Shown: one piece after another, positions 39,831 through 46,995 of the stretch
How the letters are laid out: the number at the start of each line of letters is the position of its first letter
Position numbering within the stretch: position 1 is the stretch's first letter
Source of the DNA: DASPLX01 sp035627375
Lineage (GTDB): Bacteria; Pseudomonadota; Gammaproteobacteria; Burkholderiales; Burkholderiaceae_D
Length of the DNA stretch: 46,995 nucleotides
Direction of reading: 5' to 3'
Assembly: GCA_035627375.1 (NCBI GenBank)
Contig: DASPLX010000030.1
Span: forward strand, 1-46,995
Translations under genes and position numbers: made by a program
The notes under the pieces: model-generated
What the model was told of the DNA's origin: nothing
Database searches by the model: none
What the model saw: only the letters and a program-made list of their open reading frames with translations

Positions 39831-41087
39831 ATGAAAACAGTCGACGCGGAAAAATTCCACAAGTTGTATGGAGTCAAGAGGCCAAGAACGACGTATCAAA
39901 GCAAGGACTTCAACGACTACTCCATCATGATCCAGATCTGCGGGGCGCTGATCTGGTTTTCCTATGGGGCCTACCATATCGTATCGATCATCGGCGTCGC
40001 GCTGTGCGCCTTCATGCTCGTCGTCTTCCCGATCCGGCACGGCATGCAGCTCAAGATTCCGCTCATCCTGAGATGCCCGCAGGATTTCGTGTATGGGCTC
40101 GTTCACAAGATACAGAACATCAAGCCGCCTTATTTCATCGCCCTCGGCCTCCTGCTCCTGGAAAACTTCATCATTTCCGTCACGCCGGACCTGCCCCACA
40201 AGGTCGAGCTCATGCACAAGATCGCGGTCGGCCTGTTCTGGGCGCACTTCATCTTCATCTGCGCCTACCGGACGGCGATCCTGGCGGCCCACCTCATCAA
40301 GAGGAAGCATGTGCGCGAAGTGCTGATGCAATCGGTATGGAAGTCCCGCCTGGAAAAGCAGCCGAGCATCACGCTGGAGATATTCCATGCCTATTTCACC
40401 GGCATGCTGACGCATATCGTCTACCTGATTCCCTGGTACCTGGTGATCAAGTACGCCAACTTCTCCCTCGTCCTGTTGCCGTTCACCTGCCTGGCCGCCT
40501 ACCTGGTCCAGCAAAAGAACGTCAAGACGCTCAACGACTGGTTCTACCGCGATCATTGGCTCGGCCACAATTCGGAATTCGACTTCGTCTATTTCCACGG
40601 CTCGCATCACGATGCCATCCCGAGCGGCATGATCGCCGTCGCCGGCAACGGCTATCTCGAAGGCCTCTGCCGCAGCGCGATCGCCTTTCCCATCCCGTTC
40701 TTCAATCCCGTGATGGCCGCGCTGTATTACACGGGCGACGTGAAGATCGATATCGATCTGCACCAGTACATCCCGGGCGTGTTCCCCAAGTTGAGCAAGG
40801 AATTCCTCGGGGTGATCCAGCATTCGCTCCACCATTTCGGCCGCCTCGAGCCCTACGGCTTCGCGATCAACCTGGACCAACCCATCTCGGACGACATCAA
40901 GAAGCGGACCAAGGTCTTGCCGGACGAGCTCAAGTATTCGATCAGGCTCGACCAGCAATTGACGGGATACGAATGGAACAACAGGACGTTCGGCTGGTAT
41001 CTCGACCTGGTCGACAAATACCATGACGAGCCGGCCCCGCCGTCGGAAAAAGAGTCGAGCAAGCTCGACGCCAGCACGCTGAGCTGA
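39831..41087 (+). CDS. Fatty-acid hydroxylase/sterol desaturase-type di-iron membrane enzyme
   Basis: 418 residues from ATG 39831 (AGAGCAGGGT ribosome-binding site). Several membrane helices (about 25-65, 100-160 and 185-225) surround the histidine clusters of the FA_hydroxylase superfamily: HWLGH (His242, His246), HGSHH (His256, 259, 260) and HSLHH (His331, 334, 335), which bind two irons. Family members hydroxylate or desaturate lipids and sterols using oxygen. Its place in the operon suggests oxidation of the polyketide chain or of an alcohol partner. It overlaps none of its neighbours; 11 bp separate it from the acyltransferase gene. Confidence 0.88.
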   Translation: MKTVDAEKFHKLYGVKRPRTTYQSKDFNDYSIMIQICGALIWFSYGAYHIVSIIGVALCAFMLVVFPIRHGMQLKIPLILRCPQDFVYGLVHKIQNIKPPYFIALGLLLLENFIISVTPDLPHKVELMHKIAVGLFWAHFIFICAYRTAILAAHLIKRKHVREVLMQSVWKSRLEKQPSITLEIFHAYFTGMLTHIVYLIPWYLVIKYANFSLVLLPFTCLAAYLVQQKNVKTLNDWFYRDHWLGHNSEFDFVYFHGSHHDAIPSGMIAVAGNGYLEGLCRSAIAFPIPFFNPVMAALYYTGDVKIDIDLHQYIPGVFPKLSKEFLGVIQHSLHHFGRLEPYGFAINLDQPISDDIKKRTKVLPDELKYSIRLDQQLTGYEWNNRTFGWYLDLVDKYHDEPAPPSEKESSKLDASTLS

Positions 41088-41098
41088 AGGAGGGTCCT

Positions 41099-42106
41099 AT
41101 GAAGACCGATTGGGTGGCGGAGATGTTTCGCGCTCTTCGCGATTGCGGTGAAAACATTTCGATCGTCTACGCGCAAAGGAACGGAGCGCAGACTCAGACC
41201 GATCTGCGCTGGTTCGAGCTGCCGCATGATCAGTACGACGGCATCAGCGGCCTGGGCCAGCTGTTGCGCGAGCAGGGCCTGCGCGTCGAGAAGCTGCCGG
41301 TATTGCGCAACGACCGCTTCACGTTCTGGCGCGGCCTGCGCGGATTCTTCACTGTTCTCCCGGCGGTGAAGGTGCGGCGGCAGCAATGGAAATCCGAGTT
41401 CGGCTGGTCGCGCAAGGTCAGTTCCGCCCCTGCCCGCGAACGCGTGGCCTGGCATCTCTTCACGGAGGAGCAGACGCGGGAGATCGTGGCGGCGGCCAAG
41501 GCCGCCGGCGTCACCGTGAACACCTACTTGCTGCTGCACCTGGATGCGGCGGTGTCCGCCGAACTCGTGCCGCCGGGAACGAGCCGGCGCTGGATGATCC
41601 CCGTGAACCTGCGCGGCGCGGTCACCCGGCCGGCGGAGCTGCCGCCGCACATGTCCTTCCTCGGCGTGGACCTGGAAGACGCGATGACATTGGACCGGCT
41701 CCAGGCGCAGATCGACCGCCTCAAGGAACGCTGCTATCACTGGGGGATGTGGATCCTGCTGCACCTCGGCCGGCTGCTGGGCGCGGAGGGAATGCGCCAG
41801 GACATCCGCAAGCGGGAAAGGCAGGAGCACGGCGTGACCGGCATGTTTTCCAACCTCGGCACCTGGGACATACCGGGCTCCGGCAGCTGGATCTTCTGTC
41901 CGGCGATCACGCGCGTCTATCCGGTCGGCGCCGGCTGCATCACGATGAACGGCCGCATGGGCCTCGCGATGCAATTGCACGATGCGCTGGGCAAGGACCT
42001 GCAGACCTCGTACGCGCTGCTGGAAGCCTGGGCCAGCGCCTGCCTGCCGGAGTCTTCGCGCGGCGCCGTCTGTTCCGATTCGAATCCGCGCGTGGCGAAT
42101 GCCTAG
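41099..42106 (+). CDS. Short condensation-fold acyltransferase (WES/DGAT- or Pap-like)
   Basis: 335 residues. His43 in the P-HDQYDG context matches the second His and DG of the HHxxxDG active site of condensation/CoA-dependent acyltransferase folds, followed by GISGLGQLLRE like the usual GIGG helix. The rest (VTVNTYLLLHLDAAV, MIPVNLRG, MFSNLGTWDIPG and GAGCITMNGRMGLAMQLHD) follows the second half of wax-ester-synthase and Pap-type acyltransferases. The N-terminal subdomain before the active site is only about 40 residues instead of about 130. It probably forms an ester between an acyl thioester and an alcohol and may release the polyketide, as no thioesterase is present. The ATG at 41099 follows AAGGAGGG. 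Confidence 0.7.
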   Translation: MKTDWVAEMFRALRDCGENISIVYAQRNGAQTQTDLRWFELPHDQYDGISGLGQLLREQGLRVEKLPVLRNDRFTFWRGLRGFFTVLPAVKVRRQQWKSEFGWSRKVSSAPARERVAWHLFTEEQTREIVAAAKAAGVTVNTYLLLHLDAAVSAELVPPGTSRRWMIPVNLRGAVTRPAELPPHMSFLGVDLEDAMTLDRLQAQIDRLKERCYHWGMWILLHLGRLLGAEGMRQDIRKRERQEHGVTGMFSNLGTWDIPGSGSWIFCPAITRVYPVGAGCITMNGRMGLAMQLHDALGKDLQTSYALLEAWASACLPESSRGAVCSDSNPRVANA

Positions 42107-42178
42107 CCGTCGCCGCGTATCCCGATTCATACCTCGTTGTCATCAAAAACTCTTAAACAACATAGATGAGGCATTCTC

Positions 42179-43441
42179 ATGGTTAAAGCTGGAATCGAAG
42201 CAATGAATGTTTTTGCCGGCACGGCGTTCCTCGACGTCGAAAAGCTCGCCGTGCACCGGGACCTGGACCGGACCAGGTTCGAAAACCTGATGATGAAGCA
42301 AAAGAGCGTCGCGCTGCCTTACGAAGATCCGATCACGTTCGCGGTGAACGCGGCCAAGCCGATCATCGACGGCCTGACCCCGGAAGAGAAGAACCGCATC
42401 GAGATGGTCGTCACCTGCACCGAATCGGCGTTCGACTTCGGCAAGTCGATGAGCACCTATTGCCACGATCTGCTGGGCCTGAACCGCAACTGCCGGCTGT
42501 TCGAAGTGAAGAATGCCTGCTTCTCCGGCGTGGCGGGATTCCAGAATGCGATCAATTTCATCCTGGCCCAGGTATCGCCGGGCGCCAAGGCATTGGTGAT
42601 CGCGACCGACATCTCCCGTTTCATCCTGGAAGAGGGCGGCAACGCCTTCAAGATGGAATGGGCCTTCGCCGAACCGAGCGGCGGCGCGGGCGCGGTGGCG
42701 ATGCTGGTGAGCGAGACGCCTCATGTCTTCCAGGTGGATGCGGGCGCGAACGGCTCCTACGGCTACGAAGTGATGGATACCTGCCGGCCGTCGACGGATT
42801 CCGAGGCCGGCGATTCCGACCTGTCCCTGCTGTCCTACCTGGACTGCAGCGAGAACGCCTTCCTGGAGTATCAAAAGCGCGTGCGCGGAGCCGATTATGT
42901 CAACACCTTCGGCTACCTGGCCTATCACACGCCGTTCGGCGGCATGGTCAAGGGCGCGCATCGCAACCTGATGCGCAAGCATGTGAAAGGGCTCACGCCC
43001 GGCGATATCGAGGCCGATTTCAACCGCCGCTTCATGCCCGGCATTACGTATTGCCAGCGCGTCGGCAACATCATGGGCGCGACGGCCATGATGGCGCTGG
43101 CCAGCACTATCGACAACGGCAATTTCGAGAAGCCGCAGCGGATCGGCGTCTTCTCCTACGGCTCGGGCTGCTGCTCCGAGTTCTTCAGCGGCGTGGTCAC
43201 CAAGGAAGGCCAGGAGCGTATCCGCCAGATGAATATCAAGCGCCACCTCGACAGTCGCTATGAGCTGACGATGGAGGAATACGAAAACCTGCTCGTGGGC
43301 AGCAAGGCCGTGAAGTTCGGCACGCGCAACGTCGTGCTGGATAGCAGCTTCATTCCGCAGGCGAGAAAGGCCCAGGGCAAACCGGTGCTGTTCCTGAAGG
43401 AAATCAAGGAATACCGCCGGACCTACGAGTGGGTATCCTGA
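42179..43441 (+). CDS. HMG-CoA-synthase-like beta-branching enzyme (HCS)
   Basis: 420 residues, normal length for PksG/MupH-type HCS. The catalytic residues are visible: Glu82 (TCTESAFD), Cys114 (VKNACFSG) and His250 (AYHTPFGGMVKGAH). These positions match the characterised polyketide HCS enzymes. It adds an acetyl unit from a donor ACP to the beta-keto group of an acyl-ACP, giving an HMG-type branch. Its partners ECH1 and ECH2 follow directly. The donor ACP is not encoded in this window. The start at 42179 has a GATGAGG ribosome-binding site; the ATG at 42203 is an alternative. The TGA overlaps the ATG of ECH1 (TGATG). Confidence 0.96.
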   Translation: MVKAGIEAMNVFAGTAFLDVEKLAVHRDLDRTRFENLMMKQKSVALPYEDPITFAVNAAKPIIDGLTPEEKNRIEMVVTCTESAFDFGKSMSTYCHDLLGLNRNCRLFEVKNACFSGVAGFQNAINFILAQVSPGAKALVIATDISRFILEEGGNAFKMEWAFAEPSGGAGAVAMLVSETPHVFQVDAGANGSYGYEVMDTCRPSTDSEAGDSDLSLLSYLDCSENAFLEYQKRVRGADYVNTFGYLAYHTPFGGMVKGAHRNLMRKHVKGLTPGDIEADFNRRFMPGITYCQRVGNIMGATAMMALASTIDNGNFEKPQRIGVFSYGSGCCSEFFSGVVTKEGQERIRQMNIKRHLDSRYELTMEEYENLLVGSKAVKFGTRNVVLDSSFIPQARKAQGKPVLFLKEIKEYRRTYEWVS

Positions 43442-44214
43442 TGGAGAACTACGAAACTCTGAAGGTCCGCTTTCAAGAGGACATCTGCTTCCTCCAGATC
43501 CACCGGCCCGACGCCAACAACACCATCAACGATCGCCTGATCGAGGAATGCATCCGGGTGCTCGACCAGTGCGAGAAGGAGATCAAGATCGTCGTGCTGG
43601 AGGGCTTGCCGGAGGTGTTTTGCTTCGGCGCGGATTTCAAGGCCATCCAGCGCAGCCTCGAGACGCGCGGTTCGGGCCCGGTGCTCGATCCCGAGCCGAT
43701 GTACGACCTGTGGCTGCGCCTGGCATCCGGTCCTTACATCACCATCGCGCATGTGCGCGGCCAGGCGAATGCCGGCGGCATCGGCTTCGTCGCGGCCTGC
43801 GACATCGTGCTGTGCGATGAGAAGGCCACGTTCGGCTTGTCGGAACTCCTGTTCGGCCTGATGCCGGCCTGCGTCCTGCCGTTCCTGGCGCGCAGGATGG
43901 GCTTCGCGAAGGCGAACTACATGACGCTGATGACGGAGTCCATCTCCGCGAAATGCGCGCAGGAGTGGGGATTGGTCGACGAGGTCGCGGACGACAGCCA
44001 GAACCTGCTGCGGAAAAAACTGCTGCGGCTGCGGCGTCTTTCCAAGACGGGAATCCATCGTTACAAGCGCTACATGAATACGCTGGATCATTCCCTGGCG
44101 GCCGCCAAGCCGAAGGCGCTCGAGGCCAACATCGAAGTGTTTTCCGACGAGGATAACTTGCAAAAGATCGCGCGCTACGTGACGACCGGGCAGTTTCCCT
44201 GGGAAGGAGGCTAG
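43441..44214 (+). CDS. Enoyl-CoA hydratase ECH1 (dehydratase of the beta-branching cassette)
   Basis: 257 residues. Crotonase-fold motifs: FCFGADF and RGQANAGGIGF (oxyanion-hole loops), then SELLFGLMPACVLPFL. These are typical of PksH-type ECH1, which dehydrates the HMG-ACP made by HCS to 3-methylglutaconyl-ACP. The start at 43441 overlaps the HCS stop by one base and implies translational coupling; the upstream GTG at 43429 lies in the HCS gene. It sits two bases before ECH2, completing the HCS-ECH1-ECH2 order. Confidence 0.93.
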   Translation: MENYETLKVRFQEDICFLQIHRPDANNTINDRLIEECIRVLDQCEKEIKIVVLEGLPEVFCFGADFKAIQRSLETRGSGPVLDPEPMYDLWLRLASGPYITIAHVRGQANAGGIGFVAACDIVLCDEKATFGLSELLFGLMPACVLPFLARRMGFAKANYMTLMTESISAKCAQEWGLVDEVADDSQNLLRKKLLRLRRLSKTGIHRYKRYMNTLDHSLAAAKPKALEANIEVFSDEDNLQKIARYVTTGQFPWEGG

Positions 44215-44216
44215 GC

Positions 44217-44966
44217 ATGTCGGACCAGGCCGTCGTCATCAGGGAAATCGAGCCCGGCATCGTGCAGATCACCATGCAGGACCGGGTCAACAAGAATACC
44301 TTCTCGCGCGAGCTGGCGGAGGGGTTGATCGAGGCGTTCGCGTCGATCCGCGACGATCCCCGGTTCAGGGTCGCGATCCTGACCGGCTACGACACGTATT
44401 TCGCCAGCGGCGGCACCAAGGAGGGATTGCTGTTCCTCTCCGAGGGCAAGGCGAAATTCTCGGACCGGGATTTCTACAGCCTGGCGCTGAATTGCCCGAT
44501 TCCCGTCATCGCGGCGATGCAGGGCCACGGCGTGGGCGGCGGCTTCGTGCTGGGCATGTTCGCCGATTTCCCGATCCTGAGCCGGGAGAGCATTTATACG
44601 ACCAACTTCATGAAGTACGGTTTCACGCCGGGAATGGGTTCCACCTTCGTGCTGCCCAAGAAGCTGGGGATCAGCCTGGCGGAGGAGATGATGATCACCG
44701 CCCGGACCTACCGGGGAGAAGAGCTGCAGAAGCGCGGCGTTCCCTTCCCGGTGCTGCCGCGCGCCGAGATCATGGACTACGCCCTGGAATTGGCGCGGAC
44801 GATCGCCGAGAAACCGAGGGTCTCGCTGGTGACGCTCAAGGATCACCTGGTCGCGCCGTTGCGGGAAGGCTTGTCTCCGGTGATCGATCAGGAGGTCGCC
44901 ATGCATGAGAAGACCTTTCACCAGCCGGAGGTCAAGGAGCGTATCGAGGCGTTCTTCGGGAATTAG
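44217..44966 (+). CDS. Enoyl-CoA hydratase ECH2 (decarboxylase of the beta-branching cassette)
   Basis: 249 residues. Carries the PksI/CurF-type signature YFASGGTKEGL (Lys68) and QGHGVGGGF, plus the C-terminal EVAMHEKTFHQP helix with the conserved His. It decarboxylates 3-methylglutaconyl-ACP to the beta-methyl-branched enoyl product. The same motifs occur in the third ECH domain of PKS A, so the cluster has two decarboxylase-type ECHs. The TAG stop shares three bases with the TAA stop of the convergent small ORF (TTAG at 44963-44966). It is the last gene of the operon in this window. Confidence 0.95.
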   Translation: MSDQAVVIREIEPGIVQITMQDRVNKNTFSRELAEGLIEAFASIRDDPRFRVAILTGYDTYFASGGTKEGLLFLSEGKAKFSDRDFYSLALNCPIPVIAAMQGHGVGGGFVLGMFADFPILSRESIYTTNFMKYGFTPGMGSTFVLPKKLGISLAEEMMITARTYRGEELQKRGVPFPVLPRAEIMDYALELARTIAEKPRVSLVTLKDHLVAPLREGLSPVIDQEVAMHEKTFHQPEVKERIEAFFGN

Positions 44967-45172
44967 GTGTCGGAGGAGGAATGGTCTTTCGACCCGATCT
45001 CTTCGGACGACGCGGCGCTATCGCCTTCGTAGCCGGCGGATTCCGAAAGCGGAGATAGGACATGGCCTCCGCCACCGGTAATAAGGGCTATTTCGGTTTG
45101 AAGACTGAAATCCTCGGGCTCGGCGAGCCTTTGTAAGAATTCGAAGGATCGAAGTCCGAGGGGCGCATGCAT
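44963..45172 (-). CDS. Small acidic protein downstream of the effector gene
   Basis: 69 residues starting 21 bases after the effector stop, so likely in the same transcript. A weak GGGAAAGA ribosome-binding site precedes the ATG. The N-terminal half (FEFLQRLAEPEDFSLQTEIA, then a GGGG) is followed by an acidic Ser-rich tail. It has no cysteine and no clear core-peptide motif. It could be a chaperone fragment, a peptide precursor or a chance frame. Its stop overlaps the ECH2 stop, forming a minimal convergent junction. No family recognised. Confidence 0.4.
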   Translation of the reverse strand: MHAPLGLRSFEFLQRLAEPEDFSLQTEIALITGGGGHVLSPLSESAGYEGDSAASSEEIGSKDHSSSDT

Positions 45173-45193
45173 TTACTGTCTTTCCCGCCTGCC

Positions 45194-46879
45194 TCATCCT
45201 GATGTACCGTCCACGTCCTTCGCTGCCAGCAGCCCGGCGGCCTGGTCGGCGGTGATCAGGTTGTCCCGGACCAATTCGGCCACGCCGGCGACGAAGGCGG
45301 CCACCGTCTCCTTGTGTTCGTTTTGCTGCGCCATGTACAAGCCTGGCCCGTAGTCCACGTCCTGAGCCGCCAGCAGCGCGACCGCCTGGTCGGCGGTGAT
45401 CAGGCCTCCCCGGAGCAGCTCCGACACGCCGGCGATGAAGGTGGTCACCACCTGCGCGTGCCCGTCATGCAGTGCTTTGTGCAACCCTGGCGCGCCGCCG
45501 GGTTCCTGCGCTGTAAGCAACCCGGTGACGTGAGCGTCGGTGATCAGGCCTTTCCGGGCCATCTCGGTCACGCCGGCGATGAAGGCATTCACCGCTTCCA
45601 TATGCCCTTCCTGCAGCGCCATGTACAAGCCCGGTAAATCGTCCGTGCGCTTCGCCGCGAGCAATCCGGCCGCATGATCGGCGGTGATCAGGTTCTTCCG
45701 GAGCACCTCCGATACACCGGCGATGAACGCGCTCACCGTCTCTCGATGCCCCGCTTGCAGCGCACTGTGCAATCCCGGTGTGCCGTGCGCATTCTTCGCC
45801 GTCAGCAGCATGGCCGTCTGGTCGGCGGTGATGGTGCCCTGCAACCCCAACTTGGACAAGCCGGCGATGAAGGCGCTCACCGTCTCTTGATGTCCCATTT
45901 GCAGCGCCATGTATAGACCTGGCGTATCCGTCGCACGTCTCGCCGCCAGCAACTCCGCGGCCTCGTCGCCCGTGACGAGGCCTTGCCGGGCCAATTCGGA
46001 CAAGCCGGCGATGAAGGCGCCCACCGTCTCCTTGTATCCTTCCTGCAGCGCCATGTACAGTCCTGACGTACCGCTCGCGCATTTCGCCGCCAACTGGTCG
46101 ACGATCTTGAAGGAGTTCACCTCATCCATTGCTTCCATCCACGCGGCCAAGGGCAGGTTGCTTTGCATTAAATGGTATCCCAGCACCGGATGTTTCCTCT
46201 CCTCCGCGTTCCCATGAATGCGGACTTCACGATGGTCCGGTTCGGGCCAGAGCGGACTGCTGACATCGTACTTGGGAAGATCATCCGGCAAACGACGGCA
46301 GACAAGGACTTTCTCATCCATTGCGCCTGGCTTCAGGGCGCCGAAATATGCCTTTCTGGTCTCGTTGCTCATGAATTGCGCGAGACGCCAGTTCTGGATG
46401 GCGGCTAGGTCGATGCCGACCAGCCGCACATGGGTCAGGGTAAGATTGGGGTCATAAAATTCGGCGACATATTGGGTCTGGTTCGAAGTCCTTTCTGTCT
46501 TGACCTTGAGCAGCAAGCCCATCGCATGATCTCCGCTCGCCACCACAAAGCGCCGGACTTGGCCGCGATCCATCTCCCGGAATTGCGAGTGAATGAAATT
46601 GCCCCAATAGGAATGTCCCACAAGATGGGTCTCGCGGCATCGCGTGGTTATTTCCTTATCGCGTTGTTCCAGTGACGGGGATAGATTCTTTTCGATCGCA
46701 TCCACCGTTCCGACACGGGAAACGACATGGTCCACGAGACGCCCTTTCTTACCCAGGTACTTTGTCTCCGCCGGGGTGTCTTGCCAGAGCCAGTCCAACG
46801 CGAGATGCCGGCACTCGACAAGCTGATCTTCCGTGGTGGCGAAGTGTGCGATGCCATTATTGATCCGGCATAGCTTTGT
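45194..46879 (-). CDS. ShET2/EspL/OspD-family type III effector, probably 5'-truncated
   Basis: The best start codon in frame is TTG at 46798 (534 residues), but the open frame and homology reach further: VECRHLALDW around 46811-46816 carries the likely catalytic cysteine. Numbering from the TTG, His91 (SGDHAMGL) and Asp116 (EFYDPN) complete the Cys-His-Asp triad of ShET2-family cysteine proteases such as EspL, with similar spacing. Residues 243-530 are six exact 48-residue repeats (pattern PGLYMALQEGHKETVSAFIA, then a GLITADQAA half). The frame opens only 22 residues before the cysteine and has no ATG, whereas EspL has 46; a transposase-like end lies just upstream, so the start was probably lost. 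Such effectors act inside eukaryotic host cells. Confidence 0.75.
   Translation of the reverse strand, partial: TKLCRINNGIAHFATTEDQLVECRHLALDWLWQDTPAETKYLGKKGRLVDHVVSRVGTVDAIEKNLSPSLEQRDKEITTRCRETHLVGHSYWGNFIHSQFREMDRGQVRRFVVASGDHAMGLLLKVKTERTSNQTQYVAEFYDPNLTLTHVRLVGIDLAAIQNWRLAQFMSNETRKAYFGALKPGAMDEKVLVCRRLPDDLPKYDVSSPLWPEPDHREVRIHGNAEERKHPVLGYHLMQSNLPLAAWMEAMDEVNSFKIVDQLAAKCASGTSGLYMALQEGYKETVGAFIAGLSELARQGLVTGDEAAELLAARRATDTPGLYMALQMGHQETVSAFIAGLSKLGLQGTITADQTAMLLTAKNAHGTPGLHSALQAGHRETVSAFIAGVSEVLRKNLITADHAAGLLAAKRTDDLPGLYMALQEGHMEAVNAFIAGVTEMARKGLITDAHVTGLLTAQEPGGAPGLHKALHDGHAQVVTTFIAGVSELLRGGLITADQAVALLAAQDVDYGPGLYMAQQNEHKETVAAFVAGVAELVRDNLITADQAAGLLAAKDVDGTSG
45209..46072 (-). repeat. 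Six 144-bp tandem repeats in the effector gene
   Basis: Six consecutive 48-codon units with no length variation, each with a PGLxxALQ helix, an ETVxAFIAGxSEL helix and a LITADQAAxLLAA helix. A seventh unit ends after four residues (GTSG). The fixed length suggests expansion by unequal recombination. The helical pattern resembles ankyrin-like or other alpha-solenoid partner-binding arrays. Confidence 0.9.
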
Positions 46880-46893
46880 TCACTCAGCATCCG

Positions 46894-46995
46894 TCATGCG
46901 GCATACGCGACGTGCGGCGCTCCGAAGTATTGTTTAATCCGCTCGGGCAATTGGGCAATGGCGCGCAACTGATTCATGACGGCCGCCTTCAATTC
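46894..46995 (-). pseudogene. Transposase-like C-terminal end (runs off the window)
   Basis: 33 codons open from the window edge to TGA 46894-46896, reading NQLRAIAQLPERIKQYFGAP and HVAYAA. This looks like the C-terminus of an insertion-sequence transposase, from memory of such endings; the family is uncertain. If so, the element's end lies between here and the effector gene, explaining the missing effector start. Confidence 0.4.

Noticed and set aside
44963..45172. RiPP precursor peptide because of the GGGG motif
   Set aside because: No modification enzyme or peptidase-transporter is nearby and no recognisable core follows the glycines.
45209..46072. CRISPR array, suggested by six evenly spaced repeats
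   Set aside because: The 144-bp units are continuous coding sequence with protein-level conservation, not short repeats with spacers.

Overview
This GC-rich window looks like a betaproteobacterial accessory region (Burkholderiales or Neisseriales; the family is a guess from codon and GC style, the integron, and a type III effector relative). It has three parts.

Left (about 1-4170): a decayed serine-hydrolase fragment, then an integron. The integrase gene has lost its middle and is out of frame, but a candidate attI and seven gene cassettes with attC sites follow it. The cassettes encode small membrane proteins and two likely immunity proteins (Imm42-like and Imm33-like), and their AT content is visibly higher than the rest of the window.

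Middle-left (4265-10600, mainly minus strand): a small hypothetical ORF, an unrecognised effector-like protein, a large PAS-GAF-GAF-PAS-GGDEF-EAL cyclic-di-GMP protein, a 166-bp palindromic MITE-like element, and a secreted five-bladed-propeller glycosidase-like protein. A 502-bp divergent region precedes the polyketide operon.

Main part (11100-44966, all plus strand, gaps of about 0-100 bp): a trans-AT polyketide synthase operon with a beta-branching cassette. PKS A is ECH-ECH-ECH-ACP-ACP-KS-(half DH)-KR-ACP-KS; PKS B is DH-KR-ACP-KS-DH-KR-ACP-KS-KR-ACP-KS-DH. They are followed by an MMPL/RND exporter, a LolA-like periplasmic protein, a discrete KS with its cysteine intact, a di-iron fatty-acid-hydroxylase-type membrane enzyme, a short condensation-fold acyltransferase, an HMG-CoA-synthase-like HCS, ECH1 and ECH2. 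No AT, donor ACP, thioesterase, PPTase or regulator is visible in the window. The line starts with decarboxylase-type ECH domains and tandem Trp-flagged ACPs without an upstream KS, and ends in KS-DH without ACP or TE. I infer a beta-branched (3-methylcrotonyl-like) starter and an ester or lipid-like polyene product that is hydroxylated, acyl-transferred and exported to the outer membrane.

Right edge (minus strand): a small acidic ORF downstream of a ShET2/EspL/OspD-family type III effector with six 48-residue repeats. Its 5' end appears damaged next to what looks like a transposase C-terminus.
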